A DNA stretch of 64,000 nt from VRUE01 sp963703335 (GTDB taxonomy: Bacteria; Actinomycetota; Thermoleophilia; Solirubrobacterales; 70-9), in NCBI GenBank assembly GCA_963703335.1, contig OY969812.1:868001-932000 (forward strand), written 5' to 3'. Both the position numbers and the translations under genes were made by a program. Below are positions 16,423 through 26,509 of this stretch, one piece after another (the stretch's first letter is position 1; each line of letters begins with the position of its first letter). A model generated the notes under the pieces. It ran no database searches, was not told the origin of the DNA, and saw only the letters and a program-made list of their open reading frames with translations.

Positions 16423-17177
16423 CCGGCCGCCTTCACTATGGCTGCGAAGTCGGCAGGGTCGAGGCTGGCGCCGCCAACAAGGGCGCCGTCGATGTCCGGC
16501 TGCGCCATCAGCTCGGCGGCGTTGGTGGGCTTGACCGAGCCGCCGTAGAGGATTCGCACCGCGTCGGCGGGGGCGCCGCGCTCGCGCAGCACGTCGCGGA
16601 TGAAGGCGCAGGCCTCCTGAGCCTGCTCGGAGGTCGCCGTGCGGCCGGTGCCGATCGCCCAGATCGGCTCATAGGCGATCACCACCTCGCCCAGCGTGAC
16701 CCCCTCCACCCCTGCCAGGTCGGCCTGCAGCTGGCGCTCCAGCACCGCCTCTGTCTGCTCAGCGTCGCGCGCCTCCTCGCTCTCGCCGACACAGAGGATC
16801 GGCTCCAGCCCAGCGGCCAACGCCGCCGGGACCTTCCGCGCCAGCGCCTCGTCCGTCTCGTCGAAGAACTGGCGACGCTCGGAGTGGCCGAGGACGACCG
16901 CCTCGACGTCGAGCTCAACCAGCATCGGCGCTGATACCTCGCCGGTGAAGGCGCCCGAGTCCTCCTCGTGCATGTTCTGGGCGGCGACCTTCACGGCCGT
17001 GCCGTAGCGGCGCTCGACCACCGCGGTCAGGGCCGTGAACGACGGGCAGATCACCACGTCGCTCTGCGTCGCTGCGATCTGCGGCAGCAGTGCATCGACG
17101 AACTCGCCCGCCTCGGCGACAGTCTTGTGCATCTTCCAGTTGGCGGCGATGTAGGGGGTTCGGGTTCGATCAGGCAT
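16419..17177 (-). CDS. tpiA: Triosephosphate isomerase
   Basis: A 252-residue TIM barrel interconverting DHAP and glyceraldehyde-3-phosphate. The catalytic residues are Lys in NWKMHK, His in VLGHSERR and Glu in AYEPIWAIGTG. The phosphate loop LYGGSVKP is intact. Start ATG 17177 overlaps the pgk stop by eight bases; longer in-frame starts would run deep into pgk. It is operonic with pgk and gpmI. Confidence 0.96.
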   Translation of the reverse strand: MPDRTRTPYIAANWKMHKTVAEAGEFVDALLPQIAATQSDVVICPSFTALTAVVERRYGTAVKVAAQNMHEEDSGAFTGEVSAPMLVELDVEAVVLGHSERRQFFDETDEALARKVPAALAAGLEPILCVGESEEARDAEQTEAVLERQLQADLAGVEGVTLGEVVIAYEPIWAIGTGRTATSEQAQEACAFIRDVLRERGAPADAVRILYGGSVKPTNAAELMAQPDIDGALVGGASLDPADFAAIVKAAG

Positions 17178-18357
17178 CGCGCAGGGCCTCCGCGCCAGGC
17201 AGCTTCTTTCCCTCCAAGAGCTCCAAGGATGCTCCTCCTCCGGTCGAGAGCCAATCAACTCTGTCGGCAAGTCCGAACTGCTGCAGGGCGGCAACCGAGT
17301 CGCCACCACCGATCACGGTCGTCCCCGGCGCCTTCGCCACCGCCTCGGCGACGGTGCGGGTGCCGGCGGCGAAGGGTGCCAGCTCGAAGGCACCCATCGG
17401 CCCGTTCCAGAGCACCGTGCCCGCGGCGGCGATCCGCTCGGCGTAGGCACCGGCACTGCGGGGTCCGATGTCGAGACCCATCCAGCCGTCGGGCACCTCG
17501 ACGCCCTCGCTTGGGCGCACCTCAGTCTCGGCGTCGAACGCCTCGCCGAGCACCAGATCGACCGGCAGGCGCAGTTCACAAGCAGAGCCCTTGGCTTGCT
17601 CGAGCGCCTCGGCGGCGAGCTTCACGCCCTCCTCCTCAACCAGCGAGTTGCCGGTGGCAATGCCTTGGGCGCGGAAGAAGCTGAAGCACATCGCGCCGCC
17701 GATCAGGATCTCGTCGGCGACCTCGAGGAAGCGATCGATCACACCAACCTTGTCGCTGACCTTGGCGCCACCGAGCACGACTACGAGCGGGCGTGCCGGT
17801 GACTCGACCACGCGGGTCAGCTCGGTCATCTCCTGTTCGAGCAGCAAACCGGCGTAGCCCGGCAGCAACCCGGCGACCCCGGCAGTGCTGGCGTGAGCCC
17901 GATGAGCAGCACCAAAGGCGTCGTTGACGTAGATGTCGGCCAGACCCGCGAGAGACTCGGCGAGGGCAGGGTCGTTCTCCGTCTCCCCCGGCTCGAAGCG
18001 CACGTTCTCGAGCAGCAGCACGTCGCCAGCGGCCAGTCCATCAGCCATCGCTTTAACCTCGTCGCCCACGACGGCGGGCGCCTGCTGCACCGAGGCGTCA
18101 AGCAACCGGCCAAGGTGCTCGCCAACCGGCTTCATCGAGAGTTCCGGGTCGACCTTCCCCTTCGGCCGCCCAAGGTGCGAGACAAGCATCACCGCGGCAC
18201 CCCGCTCGCGCAGCAATTCGATCGTCGGCAGCGCCGCGCGGATGCGGGTGTCGTCGGCGACCTTGCCGCCGTCGAGCGGGACGTTGAAGTCCACCCGGAC
18301 CAGCACGCGCTTGCCGGCGACGTCCGCGTCGCGGACGCTCGCCTTTGCGAAGCTCAC
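17170..18357 (-). CDS. pgk: Phosphoglycerate kinase
   Basis: A 395-residue two-domain kinase producing ATP from 1,3-bisphosphoglycerate. Conserved segments: VLVRVDFNVPLDGG (substrate-binding N-domain), SHLGRPKG, LGGAKVSDKVGVI, WNGPMGAFE and the nucleotide loop IGGGDSVAAL, with the C-terminal STGGGASLELLEGKKLPG. GTG 18357 starts the protein 19 nt after the gap stop. Normal for the family. Confidence 0.96.
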   Translation of the reverse strand: MSFAKASVRDADVAGKRVLVRVDFNVPLDGGKVADDTRIRAALPTIELLRERGAAVMLVSHLGRPKGKVDPELSMKPVGEHLGRLLDASVQQAPAVVGDEVKAMADGLAAGDVLLLENVRFEPGETENDPALAESLAGLADIYVNDAFGAAHRAHASTAGVAGLLPGYAGLLLEQEMTELTRVVESPARPLVVVLGGAKVSDKVGVIDRFLEVADEILIGGAMCFSFFRAQGIATGNSLVEEEGVKLAAEALEQAKGSACELRLPVDLVLGEAFDAETEVRPSEGVEVPDGWMGLDIGPRSAGAYAERIAAAGTVLWNGPMGAFELAPFAAGTRTVAEAVAKAPGTTVIGGGDSVAALQQFGLADRVDWLSTGGGASLELLEGKKLPGAEALRDA

Positions 18358-18376
18358 CGGCCCAGCCCCCGGCGGC

Positions 18377-19381
<1,005 letters not shown>

Positions 19382-19409
19382 TGAGTCAAACCCTCCTGGA
19401 GTTGGGGCC

Positions 19410-19772
19410 CTAGTCGGACCCGATTGTGATCTCTATCTCGTACCCGTCCGGGTCCTTGAGAAAAGCCGAGTAGGAGCCGGAGCCATAGGAGCGGCGTTCG
19501 CCGGGCTCGGAGACCTTCGTGCCTCCGGCGCTCATACCGCCTTCCCAAGCCGCCTTGACGGCGACGATGCCGAGCCCGGAGAAGCTGAGCAGGCCGAAGC
19601 CCGCCTTCGGCTCGTGGTGGGAAGAGATGAAGAAGACCGGTTTGGCGATGCCCCAGCCGACGGTTTCGTCCTCCTCGAAATGGCGCCGCCAGCCAAGGGG
19701 CGCGAGCAGCGAGTCGTAGAACGACGCGCTCCGCTCGAGGTCGGATACCTCCAGTAGAACGTGATGAAGCAT
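19410..19772 (-). CDS. VOC/glyoxalase-fold protein
   Basis: A 120-residue protein with the paired beta-alpha-beta-beta-beta modules of the vicinal oxygen chelate fold: start MLHHVLLEVSDLERSASFYDS with the metal His, and end YSAFLKDPDGYEIEI with the metal Glu. Members include glyoxalases, dioxygenases and resistance proteins. The substrate cannot be inferred. Its gene lies between gap and an ABC exporter. Confidence 0.8.
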   Translation of the reverse strand: MLHHVLLEVSDLERSASFYDSLLAPLGWRRHFEEDETVGWGIAKPVFFISSHHEPKAGFGLLSFSGLGIVAVKAAWEGGMSAGGTKVSEPGERRSYGSGSYSAFLKDPDGYEIEITIGSD

Positions 19773-19802
19773 CGCGGGCGGGAGGCTATATGGGCGAGCG
19801 GA

Positions 19803-20576
19803 TCAGCCGCCGCGCGGTGTCCAGCGGAAAAAGCGGATCGCGAGCAGGAGACCGGCGATCCCCCAGATCGCGACGACCGCGAGGTTGCCCCAGTCAACGC
19901 CCGAGCCGCCTTCCGTGGGTATGTAGGCGTCGAAGAAGGCCTCGAAGAAATCGCGAACGGGAAAGTGGTTGGCGAAGCTGACCACGCCGTTCGGGAGCTC
20001 GTCTTCGGGGATGAAGACGCCGGAGAGAAAGTAGAGCGGCAGGAGCAGCGCGTTGACTATTGGCGCAGCGGCATCCTGGGAGGGGATCGCTGCCGTCAGG
20101 GCGATGCCGAGGCAGCAAAACGCGGCGCTGCCGACGACGAGGACGACGACGATCTCCGGCAACTGCCCCCAGGGGATGTCGACTCCGTAAAGAACGCGGC
20201 CCAGCACCGCGATCAGCGCCAGCATCAACAGGGCGACGACGATCGAGTTGCCGACCCGGCCGGCGATGAAGACCCAGGCGGGCATCGGCGTCCCTCTCCC
20301 CCGCTTCAGGCGACCGTCCTCGCGGGCAATCACCAGCGTCATCGCCAGCGACTGCATCGTCGCCGAGATCACCGCCACGGTGATGATCGCCGGCACGTAG
20401 TAGGCCGTGGTCTCGATTCCGCCCCGCACGTCGATCGTCTGGTCGCCGAAGACGGTGGCGAAGATCAGCAGCAGGATGACCGGGAAGCCGACCGTGAAGA
20501 AAACCGCCGCGGGATTGCGCCAGAAGGCCTTCTGGTCGTAGCGGAACTGGTGGGCGACGAGCCGCAACCCGTTCAC
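19803..20576 (-). CDS. ABC-2 type transporter permease
   Basis: A 257-residue permease with a cytoplasmic N-terminal helix (RLVAHQFRYDQKAFWRNP), six membrane segments, and the conserved coupling segment REDGRLKRGRGTPMP. The near-C-terminal loop FLSGVFIPEDELPNGV matches the ABC-2 signature found in DrrB/NodJ-type exporters. Coupled by a four-base overlap to its ATPase at 20573. The substrate is unknown. Confidence 0.88.
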   Translation of the reverse strand: MNGLRLVAHQFRYDQKAFWRNPAAVFFTVGFPVILLLIFATVFGDQTIDVRGGIETTAYYVPAIITVAVISATMQSLAMTLVIAREDGRLKRGRGTPMPAWVFIAGRVGNSIVVALLMLALIAVLGRVLYGVDIPWGQLPEIVVVLVVGSAAFCCLGIALTAAIPSQDAAAPIVNALLLPLYFLSGVFIPEDELPNGVVSFANHFPVRDFFEAFFDAYIPTEGGSGVDWGNLAVVAIWGIAGLLLAIRFFRWTPRGG

Positions 20577-21418
20577 TCGGTCAGCTCCAGGTAGATGTCC
20601 TCCAGGGTCGGCCTGGTCACTTCGAGCTCCTCCAGATCGAGGCCCTGCTCCAGGGCGCGCCCGGTCAGTTTCGCCAGCTCGGTGACGGGATCGTTCGTCT
20701 CCAGCGAGATTCGCTCACCGTTCAGCCGGTAGCTGATCGTCGTCGGCAGGCTCTCGCGATTGCCAATCTCCTCGGGGGTCCCGGCGGCGACGATCTCGCC
20801 GCCGGCGATGATCATTACCCGGTCGGCGAGACGCTGCGCCTCGTCCATGTAGTGGGTGGTGAGGAAGACGGTCTTGCCGAGGTCGCGCAGGCCGGCGATC
20901 GTCTCCCAAGCCTGCCGCCGCGCAGAGGGGTCGAAGCCGGTCGTCGGCTCGTCGAGGAAGAGCAACTCGGGATCGCCGACCAGGGCCATGCCGACGTCGA
21001 GGCGGCGCTGCTGGCCGCCGGAGAGGCTGCTGGCGCGGGCGTCCGCCTTGCCTTCCAGGCCGACCAAAGCGATCACCTCGTCGACCGGCCGCGGCGCTCG
21101 GTAGTAGCCGGCGTAGAGGCCGAGCGACTCGCGCACGGTCAGGTAGGGATCGAGCCGGCAGTTCTGCAGGACGATGCCGATCCGCTCACGCCAGGCGCGC
21201 CCGCCGCGTTCGGGGTCCTCGCCCAGCACCGAGACCTCCCCGCCGCTGCGCTTGCGGTAGCCCTCGAGGATCTCGACGGTAGTCGTCTTGCCCGCGCCGT
21301 TGGGCCCGAGAAAGGCGAGGACTTCCCCCGCCCGCACCTTGAGGTCGATGCCGCGCACAGCCTCGAAATCGCCATAGCTCTTGCGCAGCCCGCGGATGGA
21401 TATGACCGGATCGCCCAA
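20573..21418 (-). CDS. ABC transporter ATP-binding protein
   Basis: A 281-residue ATPase of the DrrA type: Walker A GPNGAGKTTT near residue 40, Q-loop VLQNCRLDP, signature LSGGQQRRLD, Walker B LLFLDEPTTGFDP and switch His in LTTHYMDEAQ. It energises the ABC-2 permease encoded downstream. TTG 21418 is used, with TAGAAT ten nt upstream. Drug or lipid export is likely for this family but is not shown here. Confidence 0.88.
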   Translation of the reverse strand: MGDPVISIRGLRKSYGDFEAVRGIDLKVRAGEVLAFLGPNGAGKTTTVEILEGYRKRSGGEVSVLGEDPERGGRAWRERIGIVLQNCRLDPYLTVRESLGLYAGYYRAPRPVDEVIALVGLEGKADARASSLSGGQQRRLDVGMALVGDPELLFLDEPTTGFDPSARRQAWETIAGLRDLGKTVFLTTHYMDEAQRLADRVMIIAGGEIVAAGTPEEIGNRESLPTTISYRLNGERISLETNDPVTELAKLTGRALEQGLDLEELEVTRPTLEDIYLELTE

Positions 21419-21431
21419 AGCCAGGGCGATT

Positions 21432-22310
21432 CTATGGAGACGTGACCTCAGTGTCGCGGTGCTTTAGATGGACCACGACGTCCTCGCGACCTTCCAGCTC
21501 GCGGCGGATTCGGTCGGCTACGGTGATCGAGCGGTGGCGGCCGCCGGTGCAGCCGATCGCGATCGTCAGGTGGCTCTTGCCCTCGGCCACGTAGGCGGGA
21601 ACGAGGAAGTCGAGCAGCGGCAGCAGGCGCCCGTAGAACTCGCCCGCCTGCGTCCCCGACTCGACATAGTCGCGCACCCGTTTGTCGAGCCCGGTCAGCG
21701 GCCGCAGGTCGTCTACGTAGTGTGGGTTGGGCAGGAAGCGGACGTCAAGGGTGAGATCGGCGTCGTGCGGCGGCCCGTTCTTGAAGCCGAAGGTGAGCAG
21801 AGTCAGCGCCATCTTGCCGGTCTCGTGGTGGCCAAGCATGTCCTCGGCAATGCGGCGCCGCAGCGTGCCGCCGGTGAGGCTGCTGGTGTCCATCACCACG
21901 TCGGCGCGCTCGCGCAGCGGCGCCAGCATCGCGCGCTCGGCGCGGATGCCGTCGACGATCCGGCCTTCCGGCGCCAACGGGTGGCGGCGTCGCGTCTCCT
22001 TGTAGCGATCGACCAGGGTCTCCTCGTCGGCCTCGAGGAAGAGAACGGTCGGCTTGAGCCCGTCGCTGCCGAGGTCGTCGAGCACCTGCAGCAGGTCGTC
22101 GAAGTAGTCGCCGCCGCGCACGTCGGAGACGACCGCGGCGCACTCGACGCCGCTGCCATCGTGACGGAAGAGCTCGCCGAGGCTGCCGATCATCCGCGGC
22201 GGCAGATTGTCGACGCAGAAGTAGCCGCCGTCCTCGAAGGCGGCAATCGCCTCCGACTTGCCTGCTCCCGAGTGGCCGGTGATCACGACCAGCTCGACCT
22301 CGCTTGCCAT
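21432..22310 (-). CDS. rapZ: RNase adapter protein RapZ
   Basis: A 292-residue P-loop protein with Walker A GHSGAGKSEA near the N-terminus, VDNLPP, and the conserved C-terminal DVRFLPNPHYVDDLRPLTG and IGCTGGRHRSITVA segments. In enterobacteria RapZ binds GlcN-6-P and controls glmZ decay; in Gram-positives it is a nucleotide-binding protein of less certain role. It overlaps uvrC by one base, the order found in many bacteria. Confidence 0.93.
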   Translation of the reverse strand: MASEVELVVITGHSGAGKSEAIAAFEDGGYFCVDNLPPRMIGSLGELFRHDGSGVECAAVVSDVRGGDYFDDLLQVLDDLGSDGLKPTVLFLEADEETLVDRYKETRRRHPLAPEGRIVDGIRAERAMLAPLRERADVVMDTSSLTGGTLRRRIAEDMLGHHETGKMALTLLTFGFKNGPPHDADLTLDVRFLPNPHYVDDLRPLTGLDKRVRDYVESGTQAGEFYGRLLPLLDFLVPAYVAEGKSHLTIAIGCTGGRHRSITVADRIRRELEGREDVVVHLKHRDTEVTSP

Positions 22311-24208
22311 CAGCCCGTCCTGTTCAGTTGCTCGTGGATCTCGCGGGCTACCTTGCCAGGCACGCCGGGCACCATTTCGAGTTCCTCGCGAGTGGCGGAG
22401 ACGAAGCGCTCTGGAGAGCCGAAGTGCTGGAGCAGCGCGCGCTTGCGAACCGGGCCGATTCCCTTCAGCTCGTCGAGAACCGAGCCGGTCATCGCCCGGT
22501 CGCGGCGGCCGCGGTGGTGGTCGATCGCGAAGCGGTGCGCCTCGTCGCGGACCCGCTGCAGCAGCTTCGACGCCTCCGAGTCGGCGGCGAGATCGATCGG
22601 CGCGGCGCGACCGGGCACGTAGACCTCCTCCAGCCGCTTGGCCAGCCCGACCACGGTGACGCCCCGATCGATGAACGGCCGCAGCGCTCGCACCCCGGCC
22701 GAGAGCTGTCCCTTGCCGCCGTCGATCACGACCAGCGACGGCAGCGAAGCGAAGCTCTCGTCGCGCTTGCCGTCATGCGGGGAGAGGTCGACCTGTTCGA
22801 GGTAGCGGTTCATCCGCCGGCCCAGGATCTCCTCCATCGAAGCGAAGTCATCCGGACCGGCGCCGCGGCCGTCACCGTTCTCACCCCGCACACGGAATCG
22901 CCTGTAGTCGGCCTTCTTGGTCGCACCTCCCTCAAACACGACCATCGAGGCGACGGTGTGCTCGCCGCCGAGATTGGAGATGTCGAAGCCCTCGATCCGC
23001 ACCGGCAGCTCCTGCATCTCGAGCGCCTCGCGCAGGCTGGCCAGCGACTCGACCCGGCGCTGGCGGCGATGCTCGCGGCGCAGCCGGTCCTGATCGAGGG
23101 CGAGCTTGGCGTTGCGCTCGGCCAGCTCGCGCAGGCGGCGCTTGTCGCCGCGCTCGGCGACCCGTACCTCGACCGCGCTGCCGCGGCGCTCGCTGAGCGC
23201 CGCTTCGAGCAGCTCGGCGCGGTCGCCCAGGTAGGGACCGACGACGATCGTGCGCGGCATCGCCGGCGAGGCCGAGTAGTACTGGCCGACGAACTCCTCG
23301 GCGACCTCGGCGAGGTCGCGTTCGGCCTGGTTGTCGAGGTAGAAGCTCTGGCGCTCGGCGAGGATCCCGTCGCGCACCTGGAAGACCTGGGCGTTGGCAT
23401 CCTGCCCCTCGGCGGCCACCCCGATCAAGTCAGCCGTGCCGACCGTGCCGCCGGCGACCCGCTGGCGCTCGAACAGGGACTGGATCGCCTTGAGCCGGTC
23501 GCGATGCAGGGCGGCGCGCTCGAACTCCCGAGCCGCGGCTGCTTCCTCCATCTTCGCCTGCTCGTCGGCCTCGACCTGGCGGTAGCGGCCGGAGAGGAAG
23601 TCGACGATCGCCTCGATGTTGAGCCGGTACTCCTCGCGGCTGACGTAGCCGACACAGGGCGCCCCGCAGCGCTTGATGTAGTAGTCGAGGCAGGGGCTGC
23701 CGGAGCGGCGTCCCGGCTCCTTCCCCTCGCAGGTGCGGAACTGGAAGAGCTTGCCGAGCAGGTCGAGCGTCTCGCGCACCCGCTTGGCGCTCGAGAACGG
23801 GCCGAAGTAGGCGCGGCCGCTGCGGTGCTTCTCGCGGGTGAAGTAAACGCGCGGGTAGTCCTCGTCGAGGCTGACGCAGACGTAGGGGTAGGACTTGTCG
23901 TCGCGCAGGCGGATGTTGAAGCGCGGCCGGTGGCGCTTGATGAAGCTCTGCTCGGCCAGCAGCGCCTCGGCCTCGGTCGAGGTGATGAGGCACTCGATGT
24001 GGTCGACGCGAGAGGTGAGGCGGCTCTCGCCACCGGCCGAGAAGTGCGACGCCACCCGCTTGCGGATCGAGCGTGCCTTGCCGACGTAAAGCGTCTCGCC
24101 GCCGGCGCCATGGAAGAGGTATACGCCGGGCGAATCGGGTAGCTCGCGGCGCTGCTGCGCGATCCGTTCGGCCCGTGAGAGCTCGTTGTTGTTGGCGCCT
24201 TCGCTCAC
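22310..24208 (-). CDS. uvrC: Excinuclease ABC subunit C
   Basis: A 632-residue nuclease making both incisions in nucleotide excision repair. Domains in order: GIY-YIG (SPGVYLFHGAG...LYVGKARSIRKRV, residues about 25-100), a Cys-rich cluster (CEGKEP, CLDYYIKRCGAPC), the UvrB-binding UVR motif, the RNase H-like nuclease (GFDISNLGGEHTVASMVVF), and C-terminal helix-hairpin-helices. GTG 24208 follows TACTCT by seven nt, consistent with a leaderless transcript. Confidence 0.96.
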   Translation of the reverse strand: MSEGANNNELSRAERIAQQRRELPDSPGVYLFHGAGGETLYVGKARSIRKRVASHFSAGGESRLTSRVDHIECLITSTEAEALLAEQSFIKRHRPRFNIRLRDDKSYPYVCVSLDEDYPRVYFTREKHRSGRAYFGPFSSAKRVRETLDLLGKLFQFRTCEGKEPGRRSGSPCLDYYIKRCGAPCVGYVSREEYRLNIEAIVDFLSGRYRQVEADEQAKMEEAAAAREFERAALHRDRLKAIQSLFERQRVAGGTVGTADLIGVAAEGQDANAQVFQVRDGILAERQSFYLDNQAERDLAEVAEEFVGQYYSASPAMPRTIVVGPYLGDRAELLEAALSERRGSAVEVRVAERGDKRRLRELAERNAKLALDQDRLRREHRRQRRVESLASLREALEMQELPVRIEGFDISNLGGEHTVASMVVFEGGATKKADYRRFRVRGENGDGRGAGPDDFASMEEILGRRMNRYLEQVDLSPHDGKRDESFASLPSLVVIDGGKGQLSAGVRALRPFIDRGVTVVGLAKRLEEVYVPGRAAPIDLAADSEASKLLQRVRDEAHRFAIDHHRGRRDRAMTGSVLDELKGIGPVRKRALLQHFGSPERFVSATREELEMVPGVPGKVAREIHEQLNRTG

Positions 24209-24283
24209 GGGTCAAAGAGTAGGCTCCTGGCCACCCGGCCAAAGTCACCCACCGGTGAAGACTTCCCAGACACGGAGAGCGAG

Positions 24284-25114
24284 ATGACCCCCGAGACCCT
24301 GACCAGTGCCCCGCCCGAGCTGAAGACGCTGCGGATCGAGATCGACGGTGAGATCGGCACCCTCACCCTCGACCGCCCCGACGCCTTCAACGCGATGAGC
24401 CCGGAGATGATTGGCGAGATGACCGTCGCCTTCGCCTGGCTCGCCGACCGAGCGTCGATTCGAGCGCTGATCATCACCGGTGCGGGCAAGGCCTTCTGTG
24501 CCGGCGGCGACGTCAACTGGTTCCAACAGGGCGTCTCCGACGAGGAGATCGACCTCCCTTCCGAAGTGCGCCGCGGCGCCGAGGCTCTGCACGCCGCGAT
24601 CGTCGACCTGCGGCGGATCCCCTATCCGGTGATCTGCGCGGTCAACGGGCCGGCGGCCGGGGCGGGCTTCTCGCTGGCGCTCGCCTGCGACATCCGCATC
24701 GCCTCCGAAGCCGCCTTCTTCGCCTGCGCCTACGGTCGCATCGGCGCCTCTCCGGACGGCGGCATGACCTACTTCCTGCCGCGCGTGGTCGGGCCGAGCC
24801 GAGCCCTGGAGCTGCTGCTCAATGACCCCAACATGAAGGCCGAGGACGCCCTCGCCGAGCGGCTGGTCTCTGAGGTCGTGCCACCCGATGAGCTGATGGA
24901 GCGGGCGCAGGCCAAGGCCGAGAAGCTGGCCGCGAAGGCCCCCCACTACGTGCGCATGGCCAAGGCGCTCGTCGGCGGCAGCATCGAGCACACCCTGACC
25001 GAGCACCTGCAGCTGGAGCGCCACGGCATCGCCGACAGCATGGCGACCGAGGACCTCCGCAACGGCGTCGAGGCCTTCTTCGGCGGCGGCACTCCCGAGT
25101 TCCACGGCCGCTGA
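24284..25114 (+). CDS. Enoyl-CoA hydratase/isomerase family protein
   Basis: A 276-residue crotonase-fold protein. The oxyanion hole lies in GAGKAFCAGGDVNWF and GPAAGAGFSLALACD; the second catalytic segment reads IGASPDGGMTYFLPR, with Asp where many hydratases have Glu, as in PaaG-like isomerases. It probably acts in fatty acid or phenylacetate-type catabolism, but no pathway neighbours are present. ATG 24284 has a GGAGAG site upstream and is divergent from uvrC. Confidence 0.88.
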   Translation: MTPETLTSAPPELKTLRIEIDGEIGTLTLDRPDAFNAMSPEMIGEMTVAFAWLADRASIRALIITGAGKAFCAGGDVNWFQQGVSDEEIDLPSEVRRGAEALHAAIVDLRRIPYPVICAVNGPAAGAGFSLALACDIRIASEAAFFACAYGRIGASPDGGMTYFLPRVVGPSRALELLLNDPNMKAEDALAERLVSEVVPPDELMERAQAKAEKLAAKAPHYVRMAKALVGGSIEHTLTEHLQLERHGIADSMATEDLRNGVEAFFGGGTPEFHGR

Positions 25115-25187
25115 ACCGGCGCTGCACGTCGCCCGTATGCAGCTACAGTCTCCCCGAGCATTCGTCCCCCAGGAAAGGACCCCCGCA

Positions 25188-25628
25188 ATGAAGAAGCTCG
25201 TCGCGTTTCTAGCCCTGGCCCTCGCATCGCTAGCCCTGGTCGCCTGCGGCGGCGGGGACGACAACTCCACCACCACTGAAACCGGCGGCGGCGAAACGAC
25301 GACCGAAGCCACGGGCGGCAATGCGGGCGGTGGAGGCTCGGCCTCGACCCTCAAGTTCGAAGCCGACCCGAACGGCGAACTCGCCTACACAACCACCAGC
25401 GTCTCGGCTAAAGCCGGCACTGCGACGATCGAATTCAACAACCCCCAGTCGCTCACCCACGACGTCGCGATCGAATCCTCCAGCGGCGAAGAAGTCGGCA
25501 AGACCGAACTGATCGCCGACGGCACCGACACCGCCACCGTCGACCTCAAACCCGGCACCTATACCTTCTATTGCTCGGTCCCCGGCCACCGCGAAGCCGG
25601 CATGGAAGGCACGCTGACGGTGAAATAA
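25188..25628 (+). CDS. Cupredoxin-like copper lipoprotein
   Basis: A 146-residue lipoprotein: signal peptide with lipobox LALVACGGG, a Thr/Gly-rich linker, then a plastocyanin-like domain. Type 1 copper ligands are visible as His in LTHDVAIE and as Cys, His and Met in YCSVPGHREAGME. ATG 25188 follows an AGGAAAGG ribosome site. Such proteins shuttle electrons at the outer membrane face of the cell membrane, for example to oxidases. Partners are not in the window. Confidence 0.88.
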   Translation: MKKLVAFLALALASLALVACGGGDDNSTTTETGGGETTTEATGGNAGGGGSASTLKFEADPNGELAYTTTSVSAKAGTATIEFNNPQSLTHDVAIESSSGEEVGKTELIADGTDTATVDLKPGTYTFYCSVPGHREAGMEGTLTVK

Positions 25629-26402
25629 TCAGCCGGGGAGCACGGTGCAGCGTTTGAACCCGGTGCCTTCAAGAAAGGTGCCATCCGCGAAGGTGAGCTC
25701 GATCTTCGCCTGCAGGCGACCGTCGGCGCAGCGCGCGTTGGCGACGCTGAGGTGCATGCCCTTGTAGATCCATTTCTTGTCGATCTTGATCCGTCCGGAG
25801 ATCGGCGAGCCGTAGTCGTTGGCGATCTTGGGAAAATCGATTTCCACCCGGTAGCCGTAGCGACCATTGTTCACCGATTCCAGCTCGGCTTCGACCAGAT
25901 AGGTGGTAGGCACCGGGTAGTCCAGGTGGGCGTGACCGATCCCGGTCGGGTTTCCGTGTTTCTCCGGCGCGTTGAAGATGGTGAGCTCAGACGAGGCTTT
26001 GATCGGCCGCTGTTCGGGGAGTTCGATTAGCGCGGTGCCGTATCCGGTGCCGACGATCGCTCCCGGGCACGCCTTGCGCGCCCGCTCAGTGGTTGTTGCG
26101 ATCAGTTTGCCCATCGTGCACTTTTCCAGGCCTCGGGTCTCCGCATGGCCGTGTTTGTCCAATTCGATCACCGCATGGCGCAACGGCGATGGCCGCGTGC
26201 CGTCTTCGGTGAAGAGCCGGCCGTGCCCGAAGAGCTTGATCGGCGCGTCATGGGTCTTGGGGAGCGCTTTTGGGGCGAAGCCCCCATCCCCTTCGGCGAT
26301 CAGGTTGCCGACCTGGACCCTGATCCCGTAGGCGCTCCCCGCCGCCAAAAGCCCTAGCACCGCAACCGCCGCCAATGCCTTTGGCCACCGAGCTCGCCTC
26401 AT
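25629..26402 (-). CDS. Secreted protein of unknown function
   Basis: A 257-residue exported protein with a signal peptide (residues 1-25) and a soluble beta-rich domain containing three Cys (EKCTMGKL, KACPGAIVG, ARCADGR) plus a final KRCTVLPG. Segments such as LPEQRPIKASSELTIFN and YLVEAELESVNNGRYG recur, to my knowledge, in secreted proteins of Solirubrobacterales. No catalytic motif is visible. Its stop abuts that of the cupredoxin gene. Confidence 0.75.
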   Translation of the reverse strand: MRRARWPKALAAVAVLGLLAAGSAYGIRVQVGNLIAEGDGGFAPKALPKTHDAPIKLFGHGRLFTEDGTRPSPLRHAVIELDKHGHAETRGLEKCTMGKLIATTTERARKACPGAIVGTGYGTALIELPEQRPIKASSELTIFNAPEKHGNPTGIGHAHLDYPVPTTYLVEAELESVNNGRYGYRVEIDFPKIANDYGSPISGRIKIDKKWIYKGMHLSVANARCADGRLQAKIELTFADGTFLEGTGFKRCTVLPG

Positions 26403-26446
26403 CCTCCGCCTCCCTGATGTTTCAATTTACAGCGTCTCACTCGCAC

Positions 26447-26461
26447 GGTCCAAATAGGACC
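26447..26461. promoter_or_regulatory. Small inverted repeat, possible operator
   Basis: GGTCC-AAATA-GGACC is a perfect five-bp inverted repeat in an AT-rich stretch about 45 bp upstream of the secreted-protein start at 26402 and downstream of the PadR gene. It could bind the PadR-like regulator; this is inference. Confidence 0.35.
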
Positions 26462-26509
26462 ATAGGAAGCGTAGGCCCCGCCGCCGCCGTTGTCAACACC
26501 CCGGTTTTT

